Made by a program: the position numbers and the translations under genes. Shown here in pieces: positions 25,461 to 35,261 of a stretch of DNA of 64,000 nucleotides. The notes under the pieces are model-generated. The model saw only the letters and a list, made by a program, of their open reading frames with translations, had not been told where the DNA came from and made no database searches. The number at the start of each line of letters is the position of its first letter. The stretch's first letter is position 1. This DNA is from Pseudonocardia sp. SCN 73-27 (GTDB lineage: Bacteria; Actinomycetota; Actinomycetes; Mycobacteriales; Pseudonocardiaceae), in NCBI GenBank assembly GCA_001725415.1, contig MEGH01000001.1, positions 1 through 64,000 of the forward strand, read 5' to 3'.

Positions 25461-25499
25461 GTTACCCGTCAGTAATATCCTTGGGTTACCGGTGAGTAG
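25461..25499. promoter_or_regulatory. Two operator-like repeats upstream of the acyl-CoA dehydrogenase
   Basis: gttacccgtcagtaa (25461-25475) and gttaccggtgagtag (25485-25499) are two copies of a TTAC-N6-GTAA type dyad with centres 24 bases apart, about two helical turns. They lie 50-90 bases upstream of the ATG at 25551. They are probably sites for a dimeric regulator of fatty-acid or acyl-CoA metabolism; no regulator gene is adjacent. Confidence 0.6.
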
Positions 25500-25550
25500 G
25501 TCGTTGACGAGGACGACCTCCGGACGAGCGGGAAACGGCGGTGACCTGGG

Positions 25551-27365
25551 ATGGGCCACTACAGGAGCAACCTGCGCGACCTCGAGTTCAACCTGTTCGA
25601 GGTGTTCCGGGTCCAGGACACGCTGGCTGCGGACTCGGAGGTCGACCTCGACACGATCCGCGGCGTGCTCTCGGAGCTGGACAGCGTCGCGACGGGACCC
25701 CTGGCGGAGTCGTTCACCGACGCCGACCGCAACCCGCCCGTGTTCGACCCGGCGGCGCACTCGGTGACGCTGCCGCAGTCGCTCAAGGACTCCTACAAGG
25801 TGCTGTGGGACGGCGAGTGGTGGCGGCTGTCGCTGCCTGCCGACCTGGGCGGCTATGGCATCCCGCCGACCGTGCAGTGGGCCGCCGCCGAGCTGATCCT
25901 CGGCTCCAACCCGGCCGCCTTCATGTACATGGCGGGCCCCAACTTCGCCTCGATCGTGCACCGTAACGGCACCGACGAGCAGAAGCGCTGGGCCGAGCTG
26001 ATGATCGAGCGCGGCTGGGGCGCCACGATGGTGCTCACCGAGCCCGACGCGGGCTCCGACGTCGGCGCCGGCCGCACGAAGGCCGTCCATCAGGCCGACG
26101 GCACCTGGCACATCGACGGAGTGAAGCGGTTCATCACGTCCGCCGAGCAGGACATGACCGAGAACATCATGCACCTCGTGCTGGCCCGCCCCGAGGGTGC
26201 GAAGGCCGGCACCAAGGGGCTGTCGCTGTTCCTGGTCCCCAAGTTCCACTTCGACCCCGAGACGGGCGAGCCCGGTGAACGCAACGGCGCCTTCGTCACG
26301 GGCGTCGAGCACAAGATGGGCCTCAAGGCGTCGACGACGTGCGAGCTCACCTTCGGCCAGCACGGCACCCCGGCGGTCGGTTGGTTGTTGGGCGAGGTGC
26401 ACGACGGCATCGCGCAGATGTTCCAGGTCATCGAGTACGCCCGGATGATGGTGGGCACCAAGGCGATCGGCACGCTCTCGGCCGGCTACCTCGCCGCACT
26501 GGAGTACGCCAAGGAGCGCGTGCAGGGCGCCGACCTGACGCAGATGCTCGACAAGTCCGCGCCCCGCGTCACCATCACCCACCACCCCGACGTGCGCCGC
26601 ATCCTGATGCTGCAGAAGGCCTACGCGGAGGGCCTGCGCGCGCTGTACACCTACACGGCCACCTACCAGGACCGCATCCGCGCCGGCGGCGACACCGCAC
26701 TGGCGGAGAAGGTCAACGACCTGCTGCTGCCCCTCGTCAAGGGTGTGGGTTCCGAGCGGGCCAGCGAGATGTTGCTGTTGTCGCTGCAGACCCTCGGCGG
26801 CTCCGGCTACCTGCAGGACTACCCGATCGAGCAGTACATCCGCGACGCCAAGATCGACTCCCTCTACGAGGGCACGACGGCGATCCAGTCGCTCGATTTC
26901 GTGTTCCGCAAGATCGTGCGCGACAACGGCCAGGCGTTGATGCACGTCGCCGGGGAGATCCAGGCGTTCCTCGCAGCCGACTCCGGCAACGGCCGGCTCA
27001 AGGAGGAGCGCGAACTGCTCACCCGCGCCCTCGGCGACGTTCAGGGCATGCTCGGGGCGCTCACCGCGCACCTGCAGGGCTCGGCGCAGGACCCGGCCGA
27101 CGTCTACAAGGTCGGCCAGCACTCGGTGCGGTTCCTGATGGCCGTCGGCGACCTGCTCGTCGCGTGGCTGCTGCTGCGTCAGGCCACCGTCGCGCTCGAG
27201 ACGCTCGACGGCGACGTGCCGGCCAAGGACCAGGCGTTCTACGAAGGCAAGATCGGCGCCGCGCACTTCTTCGCCAAGACGGTGCTGCCGCGGCTCACCG
27301 CCGACCGCAAGATCGTCGAGAACACCGACAACGCGCTGATGGAGCTGCCCGAGGCCGCGTTCTGA
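25551..27365 (+). CDS. Acyl-CoA dehydrogenase (FadE5-like)
   Basis: 604 residues, longer than the usual ~390, as in the FadE5/AidB-like group with an extra C-terminal helical part. It begins [19 protein letters not shown]. The flavin/substrate loop is [14 protein letters not shown], and the [12 protein letters not shown] motif near residue 440 is typical. It catalyses FAD-dependent alpha-beta desaturation of acyl-CoA, the first step of beta-oxidation, passing electrons to ETF. It has its own promoter region with two operator-like repeats and a strong hairpin after the stop, so it is likely monocistronic. Chain-length preference cannot be told. Confidence 0.92.
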   Translation: MGHYRSNLRDLEFNLFEVFRVQDTLAADSEVDLDTIRGVLSELDSVATGPLAESFTDADRNPPVFDPAAHSVTLPQSLKDSYKVLWDGEWWRLSLPADLGGYGIPPTVQWAAAELILGSNPAAFMYMAGPNFASIVHRNGTDEQKRWAELMIERGWGATMVLTEPDAGSDVGAGRTKAVHQADGTWHIDGVKRFITSAEQDMTENIMHLVLARPEGAKAGTKGLSLFLVPKFHFDPETGEPGERNGAFVTGVEHKMGLKASTTCELTFGQHGTPAVGWLLGEVHDGIAQMFQVIEYARMMVGTKAIGTLSAGYLAALEYAKERVQGADLTQMLDKSAPRVTITHHPDVRRILMLQKAYAEGLRALYTYTATYQDRIRAGGDTALAEKVNDLLLPLVKGVGSERASEMLLLSLQTLGGSGYLQDYPIEQYIRDAKIDSLYEGTTAIQSLDFVFRKIVRDNGQALMHVAGEIQAFLAADSGNGRLKEERELLTRALGDVQGMLGALTAHLQGSAQDPADVYKVGQHSVRFLMAVGDLLVAWLLLRQATVALETLDGDVPAKDQAFYEGKIGAAHFFAKTVLPRLTADRKIVENTDNALMELPEAAF

Positions 27366-27387
27366 GGCCGAATCGGACAGATGTGTG

Positions 27388-27414
27388 ACGGGCCCGGCGC
27401 GACGCCGGGCCCGT
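27388..27414. terminator. Bidirectional hairpin terminator between convergent genes
   Basis: A perfect 12-bp stem with a 3-base loop: acgggcccggcg (27388-27399), cga, then cgccgggcccgt (27403-27414). It lies between the stop of the acyl-CoA dehydrogenase and the stop of the CBS-domain gene, which converge here. Confidence 0.85.
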
Positions 27415-27431
27415 CGTCACGTCACGGGCAG

Positions 27432-27857
27432 TTACGACGCGATGTAGGACTGCAGCTGCTCGCGCTCCTCTTCCAGGGAGTCGATGCGCGCCTTGACCAT
27501 GTCGCCGATGCTCACGATGCCGACGAGGGCGCCGTCGGCCGTGACCGGCAGGTGCCGGATGCGGCGCTCGGTCATGATCCGCGAGAGTTCCAGCGCGCTG
27601 TCGTCGGGCGACGCGGTGACGACCTCACTGGTCATGATGTCGACGACCGGCGTCCCGACCAGCTCCGGCCCCATCTCGTGCAGCCGTCGCACGACGTCGC
27701 GCTCCGACACGATGCCGACCAGCCGGTCCCCGTCCATCACGGGCAGCGCGCCGTAGTTCCCGGTGGTCAGCATGGCGATGACGTCGCCGACGGAGGCGTC
27801 GGCCCCGATCGTCGCGACGGCAGAGCCCTTGTTGCGCAGTACGTCCGATATTCGCAT
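27432..27857 (-). CDS. Two-CBS-domain protein
   Basis: 141 residues. Two CBS motifs are visible: residues ~8-65 (VGDVIAMLTTGNYGALPVMDGDRLVGIVSERDVVRR) and ~72-130 (IMTSEVVTASPDDS, IRHLPVTADGALVGIVSIGDMVK). Tandem CBS domains form a Bateman module that binds adenosine nucleotides and regulates partner enzymes or transporters. No catalytic domain is attached. It is separate from the VanW gene upstream (95 bases). The partner is unknown. Confidence 0.88.
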   Translation of the reverse strand: MRISDVLRNKGSAVATIGADASVGDVIAMLTTGNYGALPVMDGDRLVGIVSERDVVRRLHEMGPELVGTPVVDIMTSEVVTASPDDSALELSRIMTERRIRHLPVTADGALVGIVSIGDMVKARIDSLEEEREQLQSYIAS

Positions 27858-27952
27858 CGGCGATCCCCGATCCTCGGTGACGGCACTGTCACAGAGAGGG
27901 TACGAATGTGACGGCCGTCTCGAAAGTCGGAACACCCGACCGGCGGTCGGCG

Positions 27953-30901
27953 TCAACCCCCGCAGACGACGATCGGTGACGGGTTGTAGCGCACCGTTCG
28001 CCTCTCCGTACGCACTTCGCCGGTCTGCACGTTGCGCAGCGTCCGGGTGTCGGTGGCGGTGAAGCCCGGGGCGCCGCCGCTGGCCGAACACGGCTGCCCG
28101 GCCGGGATGGTCACCGGGCTCGGCGGGGTCTCGTTGGTCCGCGGCCCGGTCGTGGACGTCACCTCGTAGCGCTTGGTGCCGTAGATCTTCACCGTCAGGC
28201 TCGTCGGGGTCCAGAACGTCTTGATCAGGACGCCCGTCGGGCCGTCGTTGCGGAACCTGAGATCGATGATGTCGTCGAACACCGTCGCCTCGCGCGCCAC
28301 CGGATAGCGGCTGATGTAGAAGCTGTGCTCCTTGTGCGCGACGTCGACCATGCCGGCGAAGTACGCGGCGTTGTACAGCGTCGTCGCCACCTGGGAGACG
28401 CCGCCGCCGATGCCGCGCGCCGGGTGCCCGTCCTCGATGATCCCGGCCTCGACGTAACCGTTGGCCGCGTTGCGCGGGTTGGTCTTCGCATTGAGCGAGA
28501 ACGTCTCGCCGGGCTTCACGATGGTGCCGTCGATCTGCTCGGCGGCGCGGCGGATGTTGCGGCCCGAGTCCGCCGCGAACCCACCGGTGGTGAACGTGCT
28601 GATCTCGCCGGCGATCCCGAGCTTCTGGATGTCCTCGGTGGTCACCTTGGCCGGCTTGTCGCCGTAGACGGCCGCCACCTGACGGGGGGCCTGCGCGGTG
28701 AGCACCGGCATCATCGACGTGAGCGTGGCCGGGTAGTCGATGCCGCGGCCGTCCTGCGAGGGCACGACCACCGGCGTCGGGCCGCTGACGTCGAGCGTCG
28801 CGTCGCGACCCGGCTTCTCCGTCTTCTCCAGCTGCGGCGACAGCGCATCCGACACGATCTCCGGGTTGAGCTCCGGGACCAGCTTCGGCGTCGCGGCGGC
28901 GTCGGCCCGGAACGTGAGGGCCTTTGCGATGTCGGCCGGGTCGAGCGTGCCCTGCGCACCCTCACCGGTCACCGTGATGGGCGCCGACACCGCGGGACGT
29001 GCGATGGAGTCGACGACCTGACGCACGTCGTCGGCCGTCGTGACCGGCTTCAACGTGACCAGCGGCAGCTCCACCGGCCGACCCGTCGCCCACTTCGTCG
29101 AGACGAGCGGGACCGCGGCCGGGATGTCGAGGCGGTGGCCGTCCTCGGGCATCACCGGGACGGGCTCGAGCCCGTCGAAGCGCACCGACGCCTCGGTGGC
29201 CTCGTCGTCGACGAGCGGGCCCATGCCCTCCAGCGCCGCCGCGACCGCGCGGTCGTCGGCCGTGCTGACGATGTCGAAGTCCTCGTCGACGAAGAACGAC
29301 CGGATACGCTCGATCGGGTTGAGCGGCTGCGCGCCGGCACGCTCCATGGTCGCGCCCCAGTCGACGCCGAGCTTCGCGGTGTCGGCATCGATCTCGGTGC
29401 GGACGTCGCCCGCGGTCACGACGATCGGCTGCGTCGAGCGCGGGTCGATCGTCGCGCGCAGCGACGCCTCGGCCTCCTCGCGCGACATCCCGCCCACCGC
29501 CTGTCCCGCAACCGACACACCACGTGGCATGTCGCCCATGCCGAGCAGCAGGTCGACGACGTAGAGCACCGCGAGGAGCCCGACGACCGCGGCCGCGACG
29601 AGCAGCGGCCTGCGCCGGCGGCGGCCCTTCGAACCGCCCTCGGGGGCGTCCGGCCCGTCGGGGCCGTCGCCGCCGGAGCCGGCCTCGGGGCGGACGGGCC
29701 GGGTCGCGTCGGCACCCGGGCTCACCGGCGTGGTGGGTCCCTCGCCGGTGGTGTCGCCCGCCCGCATGGTTGTCGTGCGACCCGCGTCTGCGGCCCGGAC
29801 AGCTGCTGCCCCGAGCACCGCGGTGGCACCGGCCGCGGCTGCCGCGGCGGGGACCTTGGTGAGCTCCGTCGGCGCCTCGGCCTGGTCGGGACGACGCGGG
29901 GCCTCGCGCCGGGGGGCCTCGGCGGCGATCGCAGGGATGACCTCGGTGGGCCGCTCGACCGGCTGCTCACGGCGGGCCGGGATGCGGACGGTCGCCGGGT
30001 CGACGGTTGCGGCCTGGCGCGGGCGAGCGGGCTCGCTCGGGGTGACGGTGGGCTTCGCCGGGCGCACCGCCGGCAGCACCGCGGTCGTCTCGGTGTCGCG
30101 CGCAGGATCGAACCAGCCGCGCCGACGCTCACCGGATTCGGCGGGCTCATCGGGTTCAACGGCGGCGGGGGCCTGAGCGGCGGGAGCCGCGTGCGCATCA
30201 GCGACGGGCTCCGGGCGGGTGGGCTCCGCGGCGGCCTCGACGGCCGGCTCAGCGTGGGCGGGCTCGAGGGCCTCGTCGCCGCTCGTCGGCGCATCGCTGC
30301 TCGCGGGAGCATCACCGCTCGTCGGCGTGGGGGTGTCCTGCTGCGCGGGGGAGACGGCCTCGTCGCGTACAGGCGCGGGACGCGCGGGCGGGGTGATGTC
30401 CGCGACCTCGGGATCGTCGCCGGGGTCGGCGGCCGGGGCGTCGGAGAGGGCAGACGAGTCGTCGGCGCCCGCCCACGCGGCCGCGGCCTCGGAGCGCGGC
30501 GTGTCGGCCGCGACGGCGTCCTCGGCGGCCGGCGCGTCGTCAACAGGCGTTTCGTCGGTTGCGGGCGGCCCGGTCAGCACGGACCCGTCGGCAGCGGAGT
30601 CGGGCGTCGCAGCGCTCTCCGCAGCGGCCGGGTCCGCAGGAGCCGCTGGGCTCGCGGGCGCAGCCGGGCGCTCGGGTGCAGGGGGCGGCTGCGCAGGCCC
30701 GGGCCGCATCGACACGACGGGCGATCCCGCAGCCGGCGACGCCGGGGCAGCGAAGAGGTCGTCGCCGGACAGCGACGGCGCCGGTCGTTCGGCGTCGGAA
30801 CCGGTCGCGTCGGACCGCGCGGCGTCGTCGGCGGCCGGTGTCCCGGCCGCCCCCGCGGCGTGCTCGTGCCCCTCGTCGACCCCGGGCTCGCGCTCGGTCA
30901 T
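27953..30901 (-). CDS. VanW-family protein with large disordered N-terminus
   Basis: 982 residues. About the first 420 are acidic and Ala/Pro-rich, probably disordered and cytoplasmic. They end in a basic patch (KGRRRRRPLL) and one membrane helix (VAAAVVGLLAVLYVVDLLLG). Outside are peptidoglycan-binding-like domains (PG_binding_4 type, GVDWGATMERA region). Near the C-terminus is the VanW domain, with its NPRNAANGYVEAGIIEDG and GGGVSQVATTLYNAAYFAG motifs. A short conserved tail follows. VanW proteins occur in glycopeptide-resistance clusters and widely elsewhere, with unknown biochemical function. No van ligase genes are nearby, so a housekeeping envelope role is more likely. Confidence 0.85.
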   Translation of the reverse strand: MTEREPGVDEGHEHAAGAAGTPAADDAARSDATGSDAERPAPSLSGDDLFAAPASPAAGSPVVSMRPGPAQPPPAPERPAAPASPAAPADPAAAESAATPDSAADGSVLTGPPATDETPVDDAPAAEDAVAADTPRSEAAAAWAGADDSSALSDAPAADPGDDPEVADITPPARPAPVRDEAVSPAQQDTPTPTSGDAPASSDAPTSGDEALEPAHAEPAVEAAAEPTRPEPVADAHAAPAAQAPAAVEPDEPAESGERRRGWFDPARDTETTAVLPAVRPAKPTVTPSEPARPRQAATVDPATVRIPARREQPVERPTEVIPAIAAEAPRREAPRRPDQAEAPTELTKVPAAAAAAGATAVLGAAAVRAADAGRTTTMRAGDTTGEGPTTPVSPGADATRPVRPEAGSGGDGPDGPDAPEGGSKGRRRRRPLLVAAAVVGLLAVLYVVDLLLGMGDMPRGVSVAGQAVGGMSREEAEASLRATIDPRSTQPIVVTAGDVRTEIDADTAKLGVDWGATMERAGAQPLNPIERIRSFFVDEDFDIVSTADDRAVAAALEGMGPLVDDEATEASVRFDGLEPVPVMPEDGHRLDIPAAVPLVSTKWATGRPVELPLVTLKPVTTADDVRQVVDSIARPAVSAPITVTGEGAQGTLDPADIAKALTFRADAAATPKLVPELNPEIVSDALSPQLEKTEKPGRDATLDVSGPTPVVVPSQDGRGIDYPATLTSMMPVLTAQAPRQVAAVYGDKPAKVTTEDIQKLGIAGEISTFTTGGFAADSGRNIRRAAEQIDGTIVKPGETFSLNAKTNPRNAANGYVEAGIIEDGHPARGIGGGVSQVATTLYNAAYFAGMVDVAHKEHSFYISRYPVAREATVFDDIIDLRFRNDGPTGVLIKTFWTPTSLTVKIYGTKRYEVTSTTGPRTNETPPSPVTIPAGQPCSASGGAPGFTATDTRTLRNVQTGEVRTERRTVRYNPSPIVVCGG

Positions 30902-30985
30902 GACGTCCGACTTCCCCTCTTCACTGCCACCCCGGTGGGCCGGGGAGTCGTCCGGTAGAGCTGTCCGGCCCTCAGGGCCGGGGGG

Positions 30986-31306
30986 TCACAGGTAGAGCCC
31001 GGTTCCGTGCTCGGCGCGCTCGGCGGCGACGGCGTGGAGGTCGCGTTCGCGCAGGATGAGGTAGGTCGAGCCCTGCACCTCGACCTCGTACTGTTCCTCG
31101 GGGTTCAGCAGGACGTGGTCGCCCACCTTGACCGAGCGGGCGTGCTGCCCCACCCCGAACACCTCGCCCCACACGAGCCGCTTGGCGACCTGCGCCGTGG
31201 CGGGGATGACGATGCCCGCGGAGCTCCGCCGTTCGCCCGATCCTTCGAGGATGCGGACCAGCACCCGGTCGTGGAGCATCTGGATCTCGAGGCGTGGGTC
31301 CGGCAC
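30986..31306 (-). CDS. Lone GroES-like (Cpn10 fold) protein
   Basis: 106 residues from GTG 31306. The core reads MLHDRVLVRI at residue 10 and VVWGEVFGVG-type strands. The VGDHVLLNPEEQYEVEV segment corresponds to the barrel of GroES, and the C-terminus is ERDLHAVAAERAEHGTGLYL. The GroES mobile loop is replaced by a short GSGERRSSAG segment, so binding to GroEL is uncertain. No groEL is next to it. The ATG at 31279 is an alternative start. Its function beyond the fold is not known. Confidence 0.8.
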   Translation of the reverse strand: MPDPRLEIQMLHDRVLVRILEGSGERRSSAGIVIPATAQVAKRLVWGEVFGVGQHARSVKVGDHVLLNPEEQYEVEVQGSTYLILRERDLHAVAAERAEHGTGLYL

Positions 31307-32255
31307 CGGGCAGATGCTACGGGTCACGTCGTGTGGCTCACGTGCGGGATCCGACGTCCGCGAGGTTCGGACGGTGTATCCGCCGGACACGCCCCCGCCC
31401 CGCCCGGCCCGGCCCGGCGGCACACGACCCCGGCCTGCGTGACGAGTACGTCCTCGGGACACACGCCGCTCCGACGGCGTCCGGGCCCGCGCGGTTCCCC
31501 CGACCCAGGGTCGGTCGCAACCGCGAACCCCCACCCCCGCGCGCAACCTCACTGCTGGTCCGAGACGGCCCGGACAGCGATGGCGTTGCGCCCGGCCGGC
31601 CACGGTGGACGGCTCTCGACGTCTCCCGAGCCTGCGCGGGACGGGCCGTACTCCGTGGTGATCGCCGAGACCGGGACAAGGGCGTCGCGGCTGATTCCGA
31701 TGTTCCGGAGCCCCGGAGGACCGGGGCCGCTCCCCACGACCGCCGACCAGGCGCCCAGGCCGCCTCAGCGCCGCAGACAGTGATCACGGGACTCGGGACA
31801 CACGCGCCACCTCATGTCGCGCGTGTCCCGCTCGCGACGATCGTCGGGACCGCGCCGGGCGCATGATCACCAGAAGTGGTCCCTGCGCGTCGGCAGCGTC
31901 GGTCCAGCGCCACACACGATGATCATCGGCGACGCGGCACAGGAGAATCGGCCGCACCGCCTGCCGCGTCAGCGCCGCACACCTCGTCCGATGGACGCTC
32001 GCTCTCCGTGGTCGAACCCGGGTCAGCACGACGCGCGCCGGCCCCGCAACCCGCGCGACAACCGCGGAAGCACGCCCAGCCGCCGGGCCGACGCTGCGGC
32101 GTGCGCGCGAACCTGAGAAATGAAGAACCCCGCGGGGCTGCCAGGTCGGGGGTCCGACAGCACCACGGGGCTGTACAGGGAGTCGGTTCGACGGGCCCCG
32201 GTGTTACACAGCTCCACGCGAGATCAAGGATTCACTCGTACGGAGCAGTCGCCTC
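31307..32255. other. Gene-poor region of about 950 bases
   Basis: No frame in either strand has a recognisable domain or convincing start. Visible structures are three tgatca-centred palindromes (near 31780, 31865 and 31920) and a gaaccccgcggggctg hairpin near 32126. This may hold promoters for flanking genes, remnants of a lost gene or an RNA. None can be asserted. Confidence 0.4.
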
Positions 32256-33446
32256 TCAGGTTTGCGTCAGCAGGTAGCGACCGAAGTGCGGGACGGTGAA
32301 GGCGATCTGCCCACGTTGCGCGGAGAAGACGAGCCCCTTCTTGAGGAGGCTGTCGCGGGCGGGGCTGAGCGAGGAGGCGCGCCGGGAGAGGTGCTCGGCG
32401 ATGCCGGAGGTGACGACGGGTTCGTCGCGGCCGTCGGACAGTTCGGCCATGGCGCGGAGGTACTCGCGTTCGGCGGGGGTGGCGCGTTCGAAGCGGGAGC
32501 CGAAGAATCCGACCGCGAGCTCGGCCTCGGCCTCGGGTGCGGCGACGACGACGTCGCGGCCGCCGATGGGGTTGGTGGGGGCGGCGTCCCAGGCGGCTTT
32601 CCCGTAGGCCTGGATGAAGTAGGGGTAGCCGCCGGAGCGTTCGTAGAGCCCGTCGAGGGCGTCGTCGTCGAAGGCGGCGTCCTCGCGTTCGGCGGGGGCG
32701 AGGAGAGCCGTGTCGGCGTCGGCGCGGTCGAGGCGGCCGATGCGGCTGTAGGTGAAGAGGCGTTCGGAGTACGACTTGGACGCGGAGAGGACGGCGGGCA
32801 GGTGGGGGAGCCCTGCGCCGACGACGACGAGCGGGGCCCGTGACTGGGACAGTTCGTGGCAGGAGGCGCAGAGGGCGGAGACGTCGTCGGGGCGCAGGTC
32901 CTGCATCTCGTCGATGAAGAGGGCGACGCCGGTGCCGACGTCGGCGGCGAGCTCGGCGACCTCGGTGAACAGTTCGACGAGGTCGATCTCGATGTCGCCG
33001 GAGTCGGCGCGGCCGTTCTTGACGGGGACGTCGATGCCGGGTTGCCAGCGGTCGCGGAGCTTGGCGCCGTCGGGGGAGGCGCGCAGGGCGAAGGCCTTGA
33101 GGACGCCGAGGACCTCGTCGACGCGTTCGGGGTTGCGGTGGCGGACGGCGAGGTCGCGGACGGCGCGGTGGAGGGCGGCGGAGAGGGGCCGGCGGAGGTC
33201 GGCGTCGGGGCGGGCCTCGATCTTGCCGGCGCCCCAGCCGGCGCGGACGGCCATGGAGCGGAGCTCGCCGAGGAGGACGGTCTTGCCGACGCCGCGGAGT
33301 CCGGTGAGGACGAGGCTGCGTTCGGGGCGTCCGCGCGCGACGCGCTCGAGGACGATCTCGAAGGCGTCCACCTCCTTGTCGCGGCCGGCGAGCTCCGGCG
33401 GGCGTTGGCCGGCTCCTGGCGCGAAGGGATTGCGGACGGGGTCCAT
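32256..33446 (-). CDS. ORC/STAND-like AAA ATPase
   Basis: 396 residues. Walker A is GLRGVGKT (49-56), Walker B is ALFIDEMQDL (~175-184), and there is a sensor-1-like VVVGAGLPHLP. A helical lid follows (LYERSGGYPYFIQAYGKAAWD) and the C-terminus has a winged-helix-like part (GIAEHLSRRASSLSPARDSLLKKGL). This matches actinobacterial Orc1/Cdc6-like AAA ATPases of unknown biological role, often encoded alone. The ATG at 33446 is the only sensible start. Upstream, a 210-base AT-richer divergent promoter region separates it from the SIMPL gene. Confidence 0.82.
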   Translation of the reverse strand: MDPVRNPFAPGAGQRPPELAGRDKEVDAFEIVLERVARGRPERSLVLTGLRGVGKTVLLGELRSMAVRAGWGAGKIEARPDADLRRPLSAALHRAVRDLAVRHRNPERVDEVLGVLKAFALRASPDGAKLRDRWQPGIDVPVKNGRADSGDIEIDLVELFTEVAELAADVGTGVALFIDEMQDLRPDDVSALCASCHELSQSRAPLVVVGAGLPHLPAVLSASKSYSERLFTYSRIGRLDRADADTALLAPAEREDAAFDDDALDGLYERSGGYPYFIQAYGKAAWDAAPTNPIGGRDVVVAAPEAEAELAVGFFGSRFERATPAEREYLRAMAELSDGRDEPVVTSGIAEHLSRRASSLSPARDSLLKKGLVFSAQRGQIAFTVPHFGRYLLTQT

Positions 33447-33656
33447 GGATCGGACGGTATCCGGGAGTCTTGGCCGGGCCCTAGATTTCGCTATCGAGCC
33501 CGATCGCGTGTCGTCGATCGGGTCGTCTATGCGTTTCTAGTCGTCGTCGGAGAAAGTCCTATACGGAACGATGGGACGTGCTCGATCGCACTGTCGAGGG
33601 CTTTCTCACGGATCTACTAGACACCGTGATACGACGGAATCCGGTTAACTGGAGCC

Positions 33657-34286
33657 GTGGGGGATCCGCAGATCGTGACGGTGGGGACGGGCTGGCACGA
33701 GCAGCTGGCCGACCGGGCCGAGATCGACGTCTCGTTCAGCGCGACCGGCAAGGACCGGGCCGCCGCGGTGCGCGACCTGGGCCGGGCGGTCGCCGCGGCC
33801 GAACCGGTGTTCACGTTCACCGGTGTGGAGGTGCGCAGCCGGAGTCTGCACGTCGGCACCGAGTGGCGCCGCGGCAAGCAGTCCGGTGCTCGCGCGACCG
33901 AGACCGTCCAGCTCCGGATCATCGACCTGGACGTCCTCGAGAAGGTGCTGGGGACCGTGCTGGCCGCCGAGCCGGCGTCGTTCAACGGCCCTCGTTGGCT
34001 GCTCGACGACCAGGCCGCGGCCCGTGCTTCGGCCCAGCGTGAAGCGGTGGCCGACGCCCGCCGGCGCGCGGAGGGCTACGCCGACGCGCTCGGCGGCACA
34101 CTCGGCGCGCTCCAGCAGCTCACCGAGGCACAGGATCACAGCGGCGGCCCGATGATGATGCGCGCCGCGGCGATGGACGCGGGCGTCCGCGGGCCCGTCG
34201 ACGTCACCGAGCTGGGGCTCGAGCCCGAACCTGTCCGCATCACCGCCCAGTGCACGACCACCTGGGCCTTCGTCCTCGCCGGCTGA
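33657..34286 (+). CDS. SIMPL domain protein (DUF541)
   Basis: 209 residues from a GTG with ctggag upstream. The SIMPL/DUF541 pattern is seen: VTVGTGWHEQLADRAEIDVSFSATG at the N-terminus, a repeated strand-helix body, and the helix AQREAVADARRRAEGYADALGG near residue 125. No signal peptide is apparent, unlike many periplasmic SIMPL proteins, so it may be cytoplasmic. The family function is undefined. It is followed after 13 bases by an Rv1733c-like membrane-protein gene, probably in one transcript. Confidence 0.82.
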   Translation: MGDPQIVTVGTGWHEQLADRAEIDVSFSATGKDRAAAVRDLGRAVAAAEPVFTFTGVEVRSRSLHVGTEWRRGKQSGARATETVQLRIIDLDVLEKVLGTVLAAEPASFNGPRWLLDDQAAARASAQREAVADARRRAEGYADALGGTLGALQQLTEAQDHSGGPMMMRAAAMDAGVRGPVDVTELGLEPEPVRITAQCTTTWAFVLAG

Positions 34287-34299
34287 GCGGGGGGCCATC

Positions 34300-34842
34300 G
34301 TGGAACGTGCCACCGACCGGGCCCGCGCGCGGCTGCGCCGGACCGTCGCGACGCTGGTCGCGCTGGTGCTGCTCCTCGCCCTGCCCATCGGCCTGCTGGC
34401 CCACAATTGGGAGAGGAGCCGTTCGGAGGATGCTGCCGACAGGCTCTCCCCGGTGACGGCCGCGGTCCTGCAGCCCGACGCCGCGCCCGCGGCGCTGCTC
34501 GATCCTGCGGACACGGCGATGACGGCGTCGCGTCTCGTCCGCTACTCCGCGCCGGACGGGAGCGTGCACACGACGACGCTGCCGGTCGCGATCGGCTCGC
34601 CGGACGAGACGACGATGCAGCTGTGGGTCGATCGGCGCGGAGCCGTGGGCGAGCCGCCGAGCTCGCCGAACGTCGCCAGGAACGTCGGGATCGTGCTGGC
34701 CATCGCGTGGACCGTGATGGCGTGGACGGTCATCGCCCTCGTCGCGATCACGTTCCGTATGCGCATCGATGAGACGGACAGCGAACAGTGGGACCGCGAA
34801 TGGGCGCGGGTCGAGCCCCTGTGGAGCGGTCGAATTCCCTGA
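34300..34842 (+). CDS. Rv1733c-like two-helix membrane protein
   Basis: 180 residues with an N-terminal helix (TVATLVALVLLLALPIGLLA), an extracytoplasmic middle part (~40-125) and a second helix (IVLAIAWTVMAWTVIALVAITF), then an acidic C-terminus with several Trp. This layout is the Rv1733c family of actinobacterial membrane proteins. In M. tuberculosis the founding member is a dormancy-regulon antigen (established); the role here is unknown. It starts at a GTG. Confidence 0.8.
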   Translation: MERATDRARARLRRTVATLVALVLLLALPIGLLAHNWERSRSEDAADRLSPVTAAVLQPDAAPAALLDPADTAMTASRLVRYSAPDGSVHTTTLPVAIGSPDETTMQLWVDRRGAVGEPPSSPNVARNVGIVLAIAWTVMAWTVIALVAITFRMRIDETDSEQWDREWARVEPLWSGRIP

Positions 34843-34978
34843 CGGATCCCGTTCGGGTGAAGAACGCGCGTCCTCTGGCTATTCGATGTCCTAACGATGG
34901 ACACTCGAACGGCCTAATCGCTGCGCGCCGTTTCCGGGGGCCTCGTCCCCAGGTCCGGTCAGGGGGGTGCGATTTCGA

Positions 34979-35200
34979 ATGAACCGCAGCCGTGCACGCC
35001 ACCGTCTCCGTCGTTCCTCACACCCGGCCCTGCGCCTGCGACCCAACGACCGCGCCGTGCGCCGCGGCCCGGTCCGCACGGTCCGCGCCCTGCTCGCGGG
35101 GGCTGTCGGCCTCTTGCTGCTCACCGGGACCGCGCTGGGTGTCGCCCATGCCGCGCAGGCGGAGGTCCCCGTCCCGGCCGCGTACGTGTCGGACCGCTGA
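34979..35200 (+). CDS. Small secreted protein
   Basis: About 73 residues: a very basic N-terminus (MNRSRARHRLRRS, RAVRRGPVRTVR), a hydrophobic stretch (ALLAGAVGLLLLTGTALGVAHA) with an AHA-type cleavage site, and a short tail (EVPVPAAYVSDR). A GTG at 34967 with aggggg directly upstream is an alternative start. It looks like a signal peptide with a tiny mature part; no family is recognised. Confidence 0.5.
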   Translation: MNRSRARHRLRRSSHPALRLRPNDRAVRRGPVRTVRALLAGAVGLLLLTGTALGVAHAAQAEVPVPAAYVSDR

Positions 35201-35261
35201 CCTGATTCGCGAATTCGCGCCGGCCGTGTCCCCCGAGACCGGCCGGCGCGAATGTCCGCGA

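Noticed and set aside
27953-30901. A vancomycin-resistance cluster because of VanW
   Set aside because: No ligase, VanX or VanS/R genes in the window. VanW is widespread in actinobacteria.
28325-30958. Long plus-strand frame opposite the VanW gene
   Set aside because: Arg/Gly-rich shadow. The minus strand has a membrane helix and a VanW domain.
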